Shown: positions 1 to 6,913 of the stretch, in pieces
How the letters are laid out: each line of letters begins with the position of its first letter
Position numbering within the stretch: position 1 is the first letter of the stretch
Origin: Bacteroidota bacterium
Lineage (GTDB): Bacteria > Bacteroidota > Bacteroidia > JAADEI01
Direction: 5' to 3'
Assembly (NCBI GenBank): GCA_024280615.1
Contig: JAJRPU010000068.1
Location: 1 to 13,791 of the forward strand
DNA: 13,791 nt
Position numbers and translations under genes: made by a program
The notes under the pieces: generated by a model
Databases searched by the model: none
The model's input: the letters and a program-made list of their open reading frames with translations, nothing else
What the model was told of the DNA's origin: nothing

Positions 1-1089
1 GCCTTCATCTTGTGTTTCTTCCCTTTGCTTTCTCTTCTTCTTTTTGGTTTTAGTTGGTTGTCCATGAAGAATCTGTCTGATATTAGCCTGAACCTGTTGC
101 TGGTCTATCTCAATTTGTTTCTTTTTCTTCTTATCTTTCTTAGAAGTCTTTTGCTGGGCTACAGCTCTTCGTCTTGGCTCTTCTTTAATACGAACTTTCT
201 TTCTATAAACCTTAGTTTCTGCTTTATCATCTTTCTTCTTTTCTTCCGTGAACTCTCTTGATTCCTTTTTCTTTATTACTTTTTTATCTTCTTTAACTTC
301 ATCTTGGTGTTGTTCAGCTAATTCAGACTCTTCTTTTTTCTTCTTAGAAGGTTTTCCAATATGAAGTTTATCAGTATCAATCTTATCAACCACTTTAATG
401 CCAAAATCCTCTTCAGATTCTTTTTCAGTGTCTATGTCAACAGCCTCTTTATCTACTATTTCTGTCGAATCTTTATCTTCTCTAACTTCAACTTCTGTCT
501 CACTTTCAGCATCATCACTAACAACTTTGGTAGCCTGAGCATCCTGTTTCTGTTCCGTAGACGCTTCTCCTTCTGTTTTCTTAGGACTCTTCTTAGACTT
601 CTTTTTAGATACCTTGTCTATATCGACTTTTCCAACAGCTTTAAACGGAAGAGGCTCTTCTTCCTGTTCTTTTTTTTCTTGTTCTTCCTCTTTCTTTCGT
701 TGTTTTTTAAAGTCTTCAAGTGAGCCAACGATAGGCAAATCAACTTCCTTTGATGAATGTGCTTCAGGTTCCGAAACAGAAGCTTTTGGTTGACTTTCTT
801 CAGACAATTCAACTTCTTCCTCTGCACCTGGCTTCTCCTCTTTTTGTTTAACCTGTTTAACAGGTTGTTGTAATATCAACTCTTCTTTTCCAAAATGTCT
901 ATATATCTTTTCTGCTATATCTCTGTCAATTTTATTTGAAGGCTCTTTAGGCAATTCATCATCACTCCACTTAAGATTTTTTTTCAAATACTGAACAATA
1001 TCGTCAAAAGTTATGTTAACTCCCTGTTTCTTAAGGTCCTTTACAATCTTATGAATCTGTACCTTCTTCTTTGCTTTTTTTTCTGCCAT
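1..1089 (-). CDS. infB: Translation initiation factor IF-2, N-terminal part (cut by left edge)
   Basis: The minus strand is open for 363 codons from an ATG at 1089 to the window edge. IF-2 is the GTPase that brings initiator fMet-tRNA to the 30S subunit; its G domain would lie left of this window. What is visible is the poorly conserved N-terminal region. Residues about 8-70 form a basic, helix-prone segment (IHKIVKDLKKQGVNI...), in the place of the usual IF-2 N-terminal domain. A long low-complexity Lys/Glu/Ser-rich linker follows (about 75-330), with Bacteroidota-style repeats such as VGKVDIDKV and VVDKIDTDKLHIGKP. Then comes QVQANIRQILHG and a KKKKRKQRE run (about 334-358), matching the segment just before the G domain in this phylum. 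The call rests on this pattern plus the position 21 bp after nusA, the classical rimP-nusA-infB order. Without the G domain the identity is inferred, but strongly. Confidence 0.88.
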   Translation of the reverse strand, partial: MAEKKAKKKVQIHKIVKDLKKQGVNITFDDIVQYLKKNLKWSDDELPKEPSNKIDRDIAEKIYRHFGKEELILQQPVKQVKQKEEKPGAEEEVELSEESQPKASVSEPEAHSSKEVDLPIVGSLEDFKKQRKKEEEQEKKEQEEEPLPFKAVGKVDIDKVSKKKSKKSPKKTEGEASTEQKQDAQATKVVSDDAESETEVEVREDKDSTEIVDKEAVDIDTEKESEEDFGIKVVDKIDTDKLHIGKPSKKKKEESELAEQHQDEVKEDKKVIKKKESREFTEEKKKDDKAETKVYRKKVRIKEEPRRRAVAQQKTSKKDKKKKKQIEIDQQQVQANIRQILHGQPTKTKKKKRKQREETQDEG

Positions 1090-1110
1090 ACAGTATGTAA
1101 ATGCTTAAAA

Positions 1111-2385
1111 CTATCCGTTCTGTTCCACTAACTGAGTAAGTTGCCTTACGACATCTTCCACAACAGCAGCATCCAATCCTACCATTTTTTTCAAATCATC
1201 TAATGACTGCTCAAGGACATCTCCAACTGTGTTAAGCCCTGCTTCAATAAATTCCTTAACAATTCCTTCACCTAATAAATCAGCAAATTCTATCAAGGGT
1301 CTTTCTTCTATTGGTTTAATCTCTTCCCTTACAACATCAATGTCATATCCTGTCAACTTTGATGCTAATTTGATATTAATTCCTTCCTTTCCAACAGCCA
1401 GAGAGATTTGATCTGGTGGAACATAAGCAATTGCTTTCTTTTGATCAGGGTCAATTTCCACAGCTGAGACACGGGCTGGTGTCAGTGCCCTAGCAATAAG
1501 CAAGTGAATGTCATTTGTATATGGCACAACATCTATCGTCTCTCCCCTCAATTCCCTGACTATTGCGTGGATACGTGTTCCACGAGGTCCAACAACAGCC
1601 CCAACTGGGTCAATCCTATCATCAAGTGACTCAATAAGGACTTTAGCTCTTTTGCCGGGAAATCTCACTATTTTGTGAATCTTAAGCAACCCATCCATAA
1701 TCTCTATCACTTCGTTTTCCAGCAATCGTTTTAAGAAACGTTGGTCCGTTCTAGAAAGGATAATTAATGGGTCGCCACTGGATGACCTTTCAACGTTTTT
1801 TACAATTGCTTTGACTATATCTCCCTTCTTATACTTATCTGCATATATCTGTTCCTTCGCAGGCAAATATAGTTCAATCCCCTCGTCATCAAGTGCAAGG
1901 ATATCCTTGTTGGAATAGACCTGATGGACTTCTCCAACCACGAAATCTCCTATTTTATCCCTGTATGTCTGAAACACCTTTTCCTTATAGTGCTCTGCCA
2001 ACTTCCTCAGAAGCAATTCCTTAAATTTATATGCCCTTCTTCTCTCAAAAATCTTGGCCGGGTCAAGTCTTTCAACGTGGATGTCTCCTTCTTCAAGGTC
2101 TGGGTCTTTTTCCTGAGCATCTGACAACCCTATTTGGGTTAATTCATCTTCAACTTCATCATCGGGAACCACTTCTCTTTCCTGCCATATCTCAAACGCA
2201 CCGGTATCTGGATTGATATTTACTGTGAAAGGTTCAAGGGTTCCAAACTTTTCCAGCAATATTTCTTCTATTGCCTCTTTTATAATCTTAGCAGCTGTTG
2301 TCTTATCAACACGCTTAAATTCTTTTAATTCCATCAAAGCATCCAAGAGTGCCTCCTTTCTGTCAACACCACTTCCTTTTGGCAT
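1111..2385 (-). CDS. nusA: Transcription termination/antitermination factor NusA
   Basis: NusA binds RNA polymerase and nascent RNA and modulates pausing, termination and antitermination in the cytoplasm. The 424-residue protein has the whole family layout: an N-terminal RNAP-binding domain (about 1-130, starting with the EALLDALMELKEFKRVDK helix); an S1 domain (about 145-213); KH1 with the loop G266-P-R-G269 in RIDPVGAVVGPRG; KH2 with G332-K-E-G335 followed by INIKLASKLTGYDIDV; and a C-terminal helix-hairpin-helix-like segment (about 360-420). It lacks the duplicated acidic repeats of the E. coli protein, as is usual in this phylum. The ATG at 2385 lies 19 bp after the rimP stop, and infB starts 21 bp downstream, so the three are almost certainly co-transcribed. 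No Shine-Dalgarno is visible; the upstream sequence is A/T-rich. Confidence 0.97.
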   Translation of the reverse strand: MPKGSGVDRKEALLDALMELKEFKRVDKTTAAKIIKEAIEEILLEKFGTLEPFTVNINPDTGAFEIWQEREVVPDDEVEDELTQIGLSDAQEKDPDLEEGDIHVERLDPAKIFERRRAYKFKELLLRKLAEHYKEKVFQTYRDKIGDFVVGEVHQVYSNKDILALDDEGIELYLPAKEQIYADKYKKGDIVKAIVKNVERSSSGDPLIILSRTDQRFLKRLLENEVIEIMDGLLKIHKIVRFPGKRAKVLIESLDDRIDPVGAVVGPRGTRIHAIVRELRGETIDVVPYTNDIHLLIARALTPARVSAVEIDPDQKKAIAYVPPDQISLAVGKEGINIKLASKLTGYDIDVVREEIKPIEERPLIEFADLLGEGIVKEFIEAGLNTVGDVLEQSLDDLKKMVGLDAAVVEDVVRQLTQLVEQNG

Positions 2386-2404
2386 ACACTACAAATTTTA
2401 ACAA

Positions 2405-2872
2405 TTAAAAACGCAAGATCAATCTGGTTTGTTTGATTTTAACAAATGGAATTTCCGTTTGTTCCATTTCTTTGCTTCTACTCTTCGTCGGTTCAATACC
2501 GACCACTATTTTATCCGGGTCAGCGTAAAGCAGGATTCCCTCTACTACTGTATTATCAATCAGTTCCACTCGTACTTCCCTGCCTACATTCTTCTTATAT
2601 TGCCTAAGAACCTTGAATGGTCTATCTAACCCGGGTGAAGACACTTGAATGTGTTGAATATATTCGCCAATTGGGGATTCGGACAATTTATCTCTCAGAA
2701 ATCGAGCTACGTCGGCACATTGGTCAACAGTAACTCCCGGATCTGTATCTATAGCAACAAAAAGAGCACTACTCTCAGGAATATATTCTATATCCACGAG
2801 GAAGGCATCCAGCTCAATCAGCTTAGCCTCTAAAACCCCTTCTACATATTTCTTTACGTCTATGGCAAGCAT
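2405..2872 (-). CDS. rimP: Ribosome maturation factor RimP
   Basis: RimP is a cytoplasmic assembly factor for the 30S ribosomal subunit. The 155-residue length is normal for the family. The N-terminal alpha/beta domain (about 1-80) contains the diagnostic stretch VSSPGLDRPFK (about 78-88). The C-terminal SH3-like Sm-type barrel covers about 90-155 (VGREVRVELIDNTVVEGILLYAD...). The signature is closer to the general bacterial form (SSPGLDRP) than to the degenerate version I recall from Bacteroidales. It is the first gene of the leftward rimP-nusA-infB operon, with a TAnnTTTG promoter about 25 bp upstream of its ATG at 2872. Confidence 0.95.
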   Translation of the reverse strand: MLAIDVKKYVEGVLEAKLIELDAFLVDIEYIPESSALFVAIDTDPGVTVDQCADVARFLRDKLSESPIGEYIQHIQVSSPGLDRPFKVLRQYKKNVGREVRVELIDNTVVEGILLYADPDKIVVGIEPTKSRSKEMEQTEIPFVKIKQTRLILRF

Positions 2873-2881
2873 CGTCGTTTA

Positions 2882-2914
2882 GTTTATTAATTTATTGCAA
2901 AGTTATGATATTTG
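2882..2914 (+). promoter_or_regulatory. Possible divergent promoter for the gamma carbonic anhydrase-like gene
   Basis: GATATTTG (2907-2914) matches seven of eight positions of TAnnTTTG (N counted as matches), and GTTTA (2882-2886) sits 20 bp upstream in the -33 position. A start near 2921 would give a leader of about 17 nt before the ATG at 2938. It would overlap the opposite-strand rimP promoter. The match is imperfect, so this is tentative. Confidence 0.35.
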
Positions 2915-2927
2915 TATTGCCTGAAAA
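2898..2927 (-). promoter_or_regulatory. Predicted primary-sigma promoter for rimP-nusA-infB
   Basis: On the minus strand TAACTTTG (2905 down to 2898) matches the Bacteroidota -7 consensus TAnnTTTG exactly. A TTTTC (2927-2923), one base off the -33 TTTG element, lies 17 bp upstream. The predicted start near 2891 gives a leader of about 19 nt before rimP. The motif is seen; the function is inferred. Confidence 0.55.
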
Positions 2928-2937
2928 TTTTTGCGTT

Positions 2938-3456
2938 ATGGCATTGATTTTGGAAGTCAGAGGTAAGAAACCTCAGATTGGAGAAGGAACCTTTCTGGCT
3001 CCATCAGCCACAATTATAGGAGACGTAATCCTAGGTAAGAACTGTAGTGTTTGGTTCAATGCTGTCCTCAGAGGGGACGTCAATGAAATAAGAATAGGGG
3101 AGGCGACAAACATTCAGGATAACGTAACCGTACATTGCACATATCAAAAATATGGAACTTATATTGGAAACTATGTTACTATTGGACACAATAGTGTAAT
3201 TCATGGTTGCACTATTGAAGATTTAGTTTTGATTGGCATGGGAGCGATAATAATGGATGGTGCAACTATAGAGAGCGGCGTTATTGTGGGGGCTGGTTCA
3301 GTAGTTACACCAGGAACAATCTTAAGAAGTGGCTATGTGTATGGAGGCGTTCCTGCTAAACCTTTAAAGAAGATTTCTACCGAAGAAGTGAAAAAGGAGT
3401 TAAAGGCTCAGGCTAATAGATACATAGTGTATTCTCAATGGTATAAGGAACTTTAA
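2938..3456 (+). CDS. Gamma carbonic anhydrase family protein (left-handed beta-helix)
   Basis: This is a 172-residue protein of the YrdA/PaaY/gamma-carbonic anhydrase family, trimeric metalloproteins built of hexapeptide repeats forming a left-handed beta-helix. Most of the sequence (about 14-145) is repeat units such as IGDVILG, IRIGEATNIQDNVTVH and IGMGAIIMDGATI. Three histidines sit where the family binds zinc: H66 (TVH66C), H84 (GH84N) and H89 (IH89G). The C-terminus is a helix with the usual NRYIVYSQWYKEL ending. An in-frame ATG at 2905 exists, but homologues start MAxIxxVRGxxPxIG, which fits the ATG at 2938, and the extra codons would run through the predicted promoter. Carbonic anhydrase activity is not certain; many bacterial members have weak or unknown activity. 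tRNA-His follows 35 bp downstream and may be co-transcribed. Confidence 0.93.
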   Translation: MALILEVRGKKPQIGEGTFLAPSATIIGDVILGKNCSVWFNAVLRGDVNEIRIGEATNIQDNVTVHCTYQKYGTYIGNYVTIGHNSVIHGCTIEDLVLIGMGAIIMDGATIESGVIVGAGSVVTPGTILRSGYVYGGVPAKPLKKISTEEVKKELKAQANRYIVYSQWYKEL

Positions 3457-3491
3457 TAGAAGGTCAAGTGGTTTAATGCAATTGGAAACAC

Positions 3492-3566
3492 GGTGGCTGT
3501 AGCTCAGGTGGTTAGAGCGCCAGGTTGTGGTCCTGGAGGTCGCGGGTTCGAGTCCCGTCAGCCACC
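3492..3566 (+). tRNA. tRNA-His (anticodon GTG)
   Basis: The gene folds as a complete cloverleaf. G-1 (3492) pairs with discriminator C73 (3566), the hallmark of tRNA-His. The acceptor stem is GTGGCTG (3493-3499) with CAGCCAC (3559-3565). The D stem is GCTC/GAGC (3502-3505, 3515-3518). The anticodon stem is CCAGG/CCTGG (3520-3524, 3532-3536) with loop TTGTGGT, giving anticodon GTG at 3527-3529. The T stem is GCGGG/CCCGT around TTCGAGT (3547-3553). The 3' CCA is not encoded (CTG follows), so it must be added by nucleotidyltransferase. No separate promoter or terminator hairpin is evident. Confidence 0.98.
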
Positions 3567-3621
3567 CTGTAGTAAAATTTATTTGTCATCTGTATTATAT
3601 GATTTTAAACCTTTTTAGTTC

Positions 3622-3655
3622 TTTTCTGGTATATATTTTATGAAACGTACCTTTG
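3622..3655 (+). promoter_or_regulatory. Predicted primary-sigma promoter for the DUF5686 gene and recO
   Basis: TACCTTTG (3648-3655) matches TAnnTTTG exactly. A TTTTCTG (3622-3628) lies in the -33 position, 19-21 bp upstream depending on which bases are counted. The predicted start near 3662 leaves a very short leader (about 9 nt) before ATG 3671. This argues against the in-frame TTG at 3653, which lies inside the -7 element. Confidence 0.5.
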
Positions 3656-3670
3656 TTATATTCCTGGGCA

Positions 3671-6163
3671 ATGAGCAGAAAGGACAATGCATTCATACGG
3701 TTCTGTTTTTTGTTAATGTTATTCTTTTACTATAACACTAATAAAACTTTTGCTCAAGAGACCCTTATTAAAGGAAGGGTTATTGACGAGCACACAGAGG
3801 AGCCAATTCCCTTTGCAGGAGTGGCTATTCTAGGCACTTCGTATGGCACTATGACAGATTTGAATGGATATTTTGAATTTTCTGCTCCAGTGAAAAAAGG
3901 CGATACTCTGACCGTCAAAGTTATTGGCTATCAACTATGGAAACACTCTATTTATCCTTCTTCACAGCCTTTAGTGTTTACAGTGAGACTAAAGCGTGCA
4001 GAGATAGAGCTTCCAGAAGTGGTCATTAAACCAGGTGTTGACCCTATTAAAGAACTCTTTTCCAATATCATTGAAAATAAGAGGAAACACGATATCCAAC
4101 GATTGCCAGCTTACAGTGTTGAACTACATACAAGGACTGAAGTGGACCTAACCAATATAACCAGAGAGGCTTTTCAGAAATACAAGTGGTTAAGACCTTT
4201 CTCTTTTATAGCAGATATGATTGACACTACGTCAGACGTAAAGCCATTCTTACCTGTTTTCTTAGTTGAAACCATATCAAGATTATATTATAGGAGGCGT
4301 CCGTCAACAGAAAAAGAAGAAATAATAGCAGTTAAAATGTCCGGAGTAAAAAATAGCACCATAACGGAGTATCTCGGAGGACTTTATCAAGACATAAACA
4401 TTTTTGACAACTGGATAACATTATTTGACGTGGATTTTGTGAGTCCCCTGAGCAAATTAGGAATGTTGTATTATCAATACACTGTAACAGACACATTCAA
4501 AGTCCTTGGTAAACGAGCATTCAAAATTAGGTTTGAGCCCAGACGTAAAGGCACTAACACATTCGTCGGTGAAATGATTGTAATTGATTCATCCTTTGCC
4601 ATTTATCAACTGAGCATGGAGAAAGCTCCGTGGGCTAATATCAACTGGGTTCAGAGAACAAGCATATATTTCAAAAGTGAACCTATTAATATAGATGGTA
4701 CTATAAGATGGATGCCTGTCAAAACAAAATTAATGGTTGATTTTGTGCCACCTGCTGAAGGAACCATTGGAGTCATGGGCAAAAGGATTGTTACCTACCG
4801 AGATTGGAACTTGAATTACGAAACATTTAAGGGGATTTTCGCCCTTGAAGACCAGGTGTTTATTAGACCGAATGCCTATGACCTTGAAGACAGGGTTTGG
4901 GACACACTCAGACATGAAGAGCTCAGCAAAACAGAAAAACAGGTTTACAAACTCGTTGATACTATCCAGGAAATACCCGCCTTCAGAACTTATGTTGACA
5001 TAATCAAAACGATTGTGTCTGGCTATTACCAACTGGGAGGCAAACTTAAAGCAATAGAAATCGGTCCTTATTTCAGTTTGATTAGTACTGATGAAGTGGA
5101 AGGAGTTAGGGTAAGGCTTGGAATCAAAACCAACAAATATTTCAGTAGAAAAAGCCAGATTATTGTGTATGGTGCGTATGGGTTTAAAGACGGACAATTC
5201 AAATATGGAGGTACAATAAAGCACACATTCTCTTTCAAACCATGGAGTCAATTAGGCATCCACGCACACTATGATTTGAATCTGGAGTCTTTCAGATGGG
5301 GGGAAGTGGATAAGGACAACCTGCTTGCTTTTGGCTTAAAGAAAAAAGGAGTTTCCCAACGACTGCTATTTGAAAAAATGGGGAAGCTATGGTATGAGAA
5401 CCAGATGAGCCCTTCCTTCTCATCACAAATTGAGTTCCTGCACAATAGGATCACACCTGCTTTCCCGAGTTCATCAGGAGAAAACACCACGGAATATATA
5501 ATAACCGAAGGAGTATTTCACCTCAGATTCGCTTATCAAGAAAAATTTGTTTACACCAAGTTCTGGCGCGTTAGTCTGGGCAGTAAGTTACCTGTTGTAT
5601 TGTTCAGTTTCTATTACGGCATGCCTAACATCATAGGTAGCAAATATCAATACTATCACTTAAGGTTAAACACTTATCACAAATTCAAAATAAAGCCGAG
5701 AATGAGGCTTTATGTTGACATAACCGCTGGAAAGATTTATGGAAACAATGTTCCGTTTCCAGTTTTAGGAGTCTTTGAAGGAAACTACACTTTCTTTTAC
5801 AATCCATACACATACAATGCAATGAACCCTTATGAGTTTCTTGCAGACCAGTATGTAATAGTGAGAGCTGAACACAACTTTAGAGGCTTAATTTTTGATA
5901 TGTTTCCGTTGCTCAGGAAGCTAAAGCTAAGAACCATTGTCCAGGGAAGGCTAGCTTTCGGAACCCTATCGCCACAAAACGCTGCATATAATACATATTT
6001 CAACTACTATGTGGCATATCCAGTGCCCTATGCGGAAGCAGGAGTCGGAATAGACAACATATTCCAGTTGTTTAGGGTAATGGCTATATGGCGTTTAACC
6101 TATCGTAGTAACCCAGAAGCTTATAACTTTGGAATATATGCAGGGTTTAACTTCTCATTCTAA
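3671..6163 (+). CDS. DUF5686 outer-membrane protein with carboxypeptidase regulatory-like domain
   Basis: This 830-residue protein belongs to a Bacteroidota family of unknown function. A signal peptide covers about 1-28 (hydrophobic FCFLLMLFFYY, then TFA before QETLIKG). A CarboxypepD_reg-like beta-sandwich follows (about 31-108: GRVIDEHTEEPIPFAGVAI, TDLNGYFEF), the type found at the N-terminus of SusC-like and other outer-membrane proteins. The DUF5686 region fills the rest (LPEVVIKPGVDPIKELFSNIIENKRKH onward). The C-terminal half has the alternating polar/aromatic pattern of beta-strands and the chain ends in FGIYAGFNFSF, a terminal Phe as expected for a BAM-assembled barrel. No TonB plug signature is seen. 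The ATG at 3671 was chosen because it directly begins a good signal peptide. recO starts 11 bp after the stop, so the two probably share a transcript. The role is unknown. Confidence 0.88.
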   Translation: MSRKDNAFIRFCFLLMLFFYYNTNKTFAQETLIKGRVIDEHTEEPIPFAGVAILGTSYGTMTDLNGYFEFSAPVKKGDTLTVKVIGYQLWKHSIYPSSQPLVFTVRLKRAEIELPEVVIKPGVDPIKELFSNIIENKRKHDIQRLPAYSVELHTRTEVDLTNITREAFQKYKWLRPFSFIADMIDTTSDVKPFLPVFLVETISRLYYRRRPSTEKEEIIAVKMSGVKNSTITEYLGGLYQDINIFDNWITLFDVDFVSPLSKLGMLYYQYTVTDTFKVLGKRAFKIRFEPRRKGTNTFVGEMIVIDSSFAIYQLSMEKAPWANINWVQRTSIYFKSEPINIDGTIRWMPVKTKLMVDFVPPAEGTIGVMGKRIVTYRDWNLNYETFKGIFALEDQVFIRPNAYDLEDRVWDTLRHEELSKTEKQVYKLVDTIQEIPAFRTYVDIIKTIVSGYYQLGGKLKAIEIGPYFSLISTDEVEGVRVRLGIKTNKYFSRKSQIIVYGAYGFKDGQFKYGGTIKHTFSFKPWSQLGIHAHYDLNLESFRWGEVDKDNLLAFGLKKKGVSQRLLFEKMGKLWYENQMSPSFSSQIEFLHNRITPAFPSSSGENTTEYIITEGVFHLRFAYQEKFVYTKFWRVSLGSKLPVVLFSFYYGMPNIIGSKYQYYHLRLNTYHKFKIKPRMRLYVDITAGKIYGNNVPFPVLGVFEGNYTFFYNPYTYNAMNPYEFLADQYVIVRAEHNFRGLIFDMFPLLRKLKLRTIVQGRLAFGTLSPQNAAYNTYFNYYVAYPVPYAEAGVGIDNIFQLFRVMAIWRLTYRSNPEAYNFGIYAGFNFSF

Positions 6164-6174
6164 TCAATCGGTCT

Positions 6175-6837
6175 ATGCCACTTAAGAAAACGAAAGCCAT
6201 ACTTCTACGCTCCATACCATATTTAGAAAACAATGCAGTATTGAAAACCTTTTCCCCTTTCGGCATGATGGACCTTATAGCTTATGGAATCAAGAGGAAG
6301 CAGCCACACCTGCTAAATCCCGGCACTCTGCTGTCAATCACATACTATGAGTCTGCTAAAGGTTCTATGCACACAATTAAAGAAGTTGCTTATCTTATCA
6401 GGTTTAAGTATCTTATAAAGAATGTTAAGGGAATTATTTTTTTAGGAGAGATAGCGAGAACTATTCAAATTGTTGGAAGAGAAGCCCAACCAAATGAAAA
6501 GTTTGAGGAGCTTATCATTCATCCCTTAACAAAGATTGACGAAATGAAAAGAGTTATATGGCTAATGATTCCGTGGCTTATTGTTCATTTGCTTACCTTA
6601 AGCGGTCTTCTAAATATTGATATGTTCTCTGTTGAATCAAAAGAAATTCTTTCTTTCCTTGCTAAACATAAACTTGATGATATTATTGAAGGCAACTCAA
6701 TTACAACAAACTGGCACACACAAGATAAAGTATCAGAACTTATCATTTCCCTTGCTAATTATTACCAAGAGCATATAAAAAACAGATACATAGCGACAGA
6801 ATTGCGAAAGTCTGCCGATAGAATTTCGCGTTACTGA
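6175..6837 (+). CDS. recO: DNA repair protein RecO
   Basis: RecO is a recombination mediator of the RecFOR pathway; it loads RecA onto SSB-coated single-stranded DNA. The 220-residue protein has the N-terminal OB-fold (about 1-80: KKTKAILLRSIPYLENNAVLKTFSPFGMMDLIAYGIKRK), which matches the family opening, then the helical C-terminal domain (about 85-220). There are no paired cysteines, so the zinc finger of some RecO proteins is missing, as in other Bacteroidota members I recall. RecO is weakly conserved, so the call depends mainly on the N-terminal pattern and the length. It lies 11 bp after the DUF5686 gene and has no promoter of its own that I can see. dnaK follows after a 76-bp regulatory gap. 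Confidence 0.87.
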   Translation: MPLKKTKAILLRSIPYLENNAVLKTFSPFGMMDLIAYGIKRKQPHLLNPGTLLSITYYESAKGSMHTIKEVAYLIRFKYLIKNVKGIIFLGEIARTIQIVGREAQPNEKFEELIIHPLTKIDEMKRVIWLMIPWLIVHLLTLSGLLNIDMFSVESKEILSFLAKHKLDDIIEGNSITTNWHTQDKVSELIISLANYYQEHIKNRYIATELRKSADRISRY

Positions 6838-6848
6838 CATCCTCAACG

Positions 6849-6861
6849 TGTCATTTTGACA
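6849..6861. repeat. Perfect 13-bp palindrome upstream of the dnaK promoter
   Basis: TGTCA-TTT-TGACA is an inverted repeat with 5-bp arms. It lies between the recO stop and the sigma-54-like promoter, centred about 45 bp before the predicted dnaK transcript start. The size and symmetry suit a dimeric regulator site. It is too short, and lacks a following T-run, to be a terminator. The binding protein is unknown. Confidence 0.5.
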
Positions 6862-6872
6862 TATACACACCG

Positions 6873-6889
6873 CTGGCATATATATTGCA
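6873..6889 (+). promoter_or_regulatory. Predicted sigma-54 (RpoN) promoter of dnaK
   Basis: CTGGCATATATATTGCA carries the invariant GG (6875-6876) and GC (6887-6888) exactly 10 bp apart, within TGGCA and TTGC, the conserved -24/-12 halves of the sigma-54 consensus TGGCACG-N4-TTGC. The predicted start is near 6900, about 14 nt before the dnaK ATG. No TAnnTTTG primary promoter is visible in the 76-bp gap. The match is seen; use by RpoN is inferred. Confidence 0.65.
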
Positions 6890-6913
6890 TTATTATAGGA
6901 CAAAAAGAGAGCT

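Noticed and set aside
361..723. Plus-strand open frames opposite infB (also 10-261), rich in Phe/Leu/Ser
   Set aside because: They are complements of the Lys/Glu-rich IF-2 linker: AAG/GAA codons read backwards give CTT/TTC. No start context or domain supports them.
618..827. Minus-strand 69-codon frame inside infB in another frame
   Set aside because: It is a shifted reading of the same Lys/Glu-rich infB coding stretch; the infB frame stays open through it to the window edge.
2905..2937. Upstream ATG that would extend the carbonic anhydrase-like protein by 11 residues
   Set aside because: The added residues do not match the family opening, and the codons overlap the predicted divergent promoters.
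3653..3670. TTG start that would lengthen the DUF5686 protein by six residues
   Set aside because: The TTG is part of the TACCTTTG -7 element, and the ATG at 3671 starts a better signal peptide.
4730..5251. Minus-strand frame of 173 codons inside the DUF5686 gene
   Set aside because: It lies wholly within a convincing 830-residue gene and its translation shows no recognisable domain, signal or operon partner.
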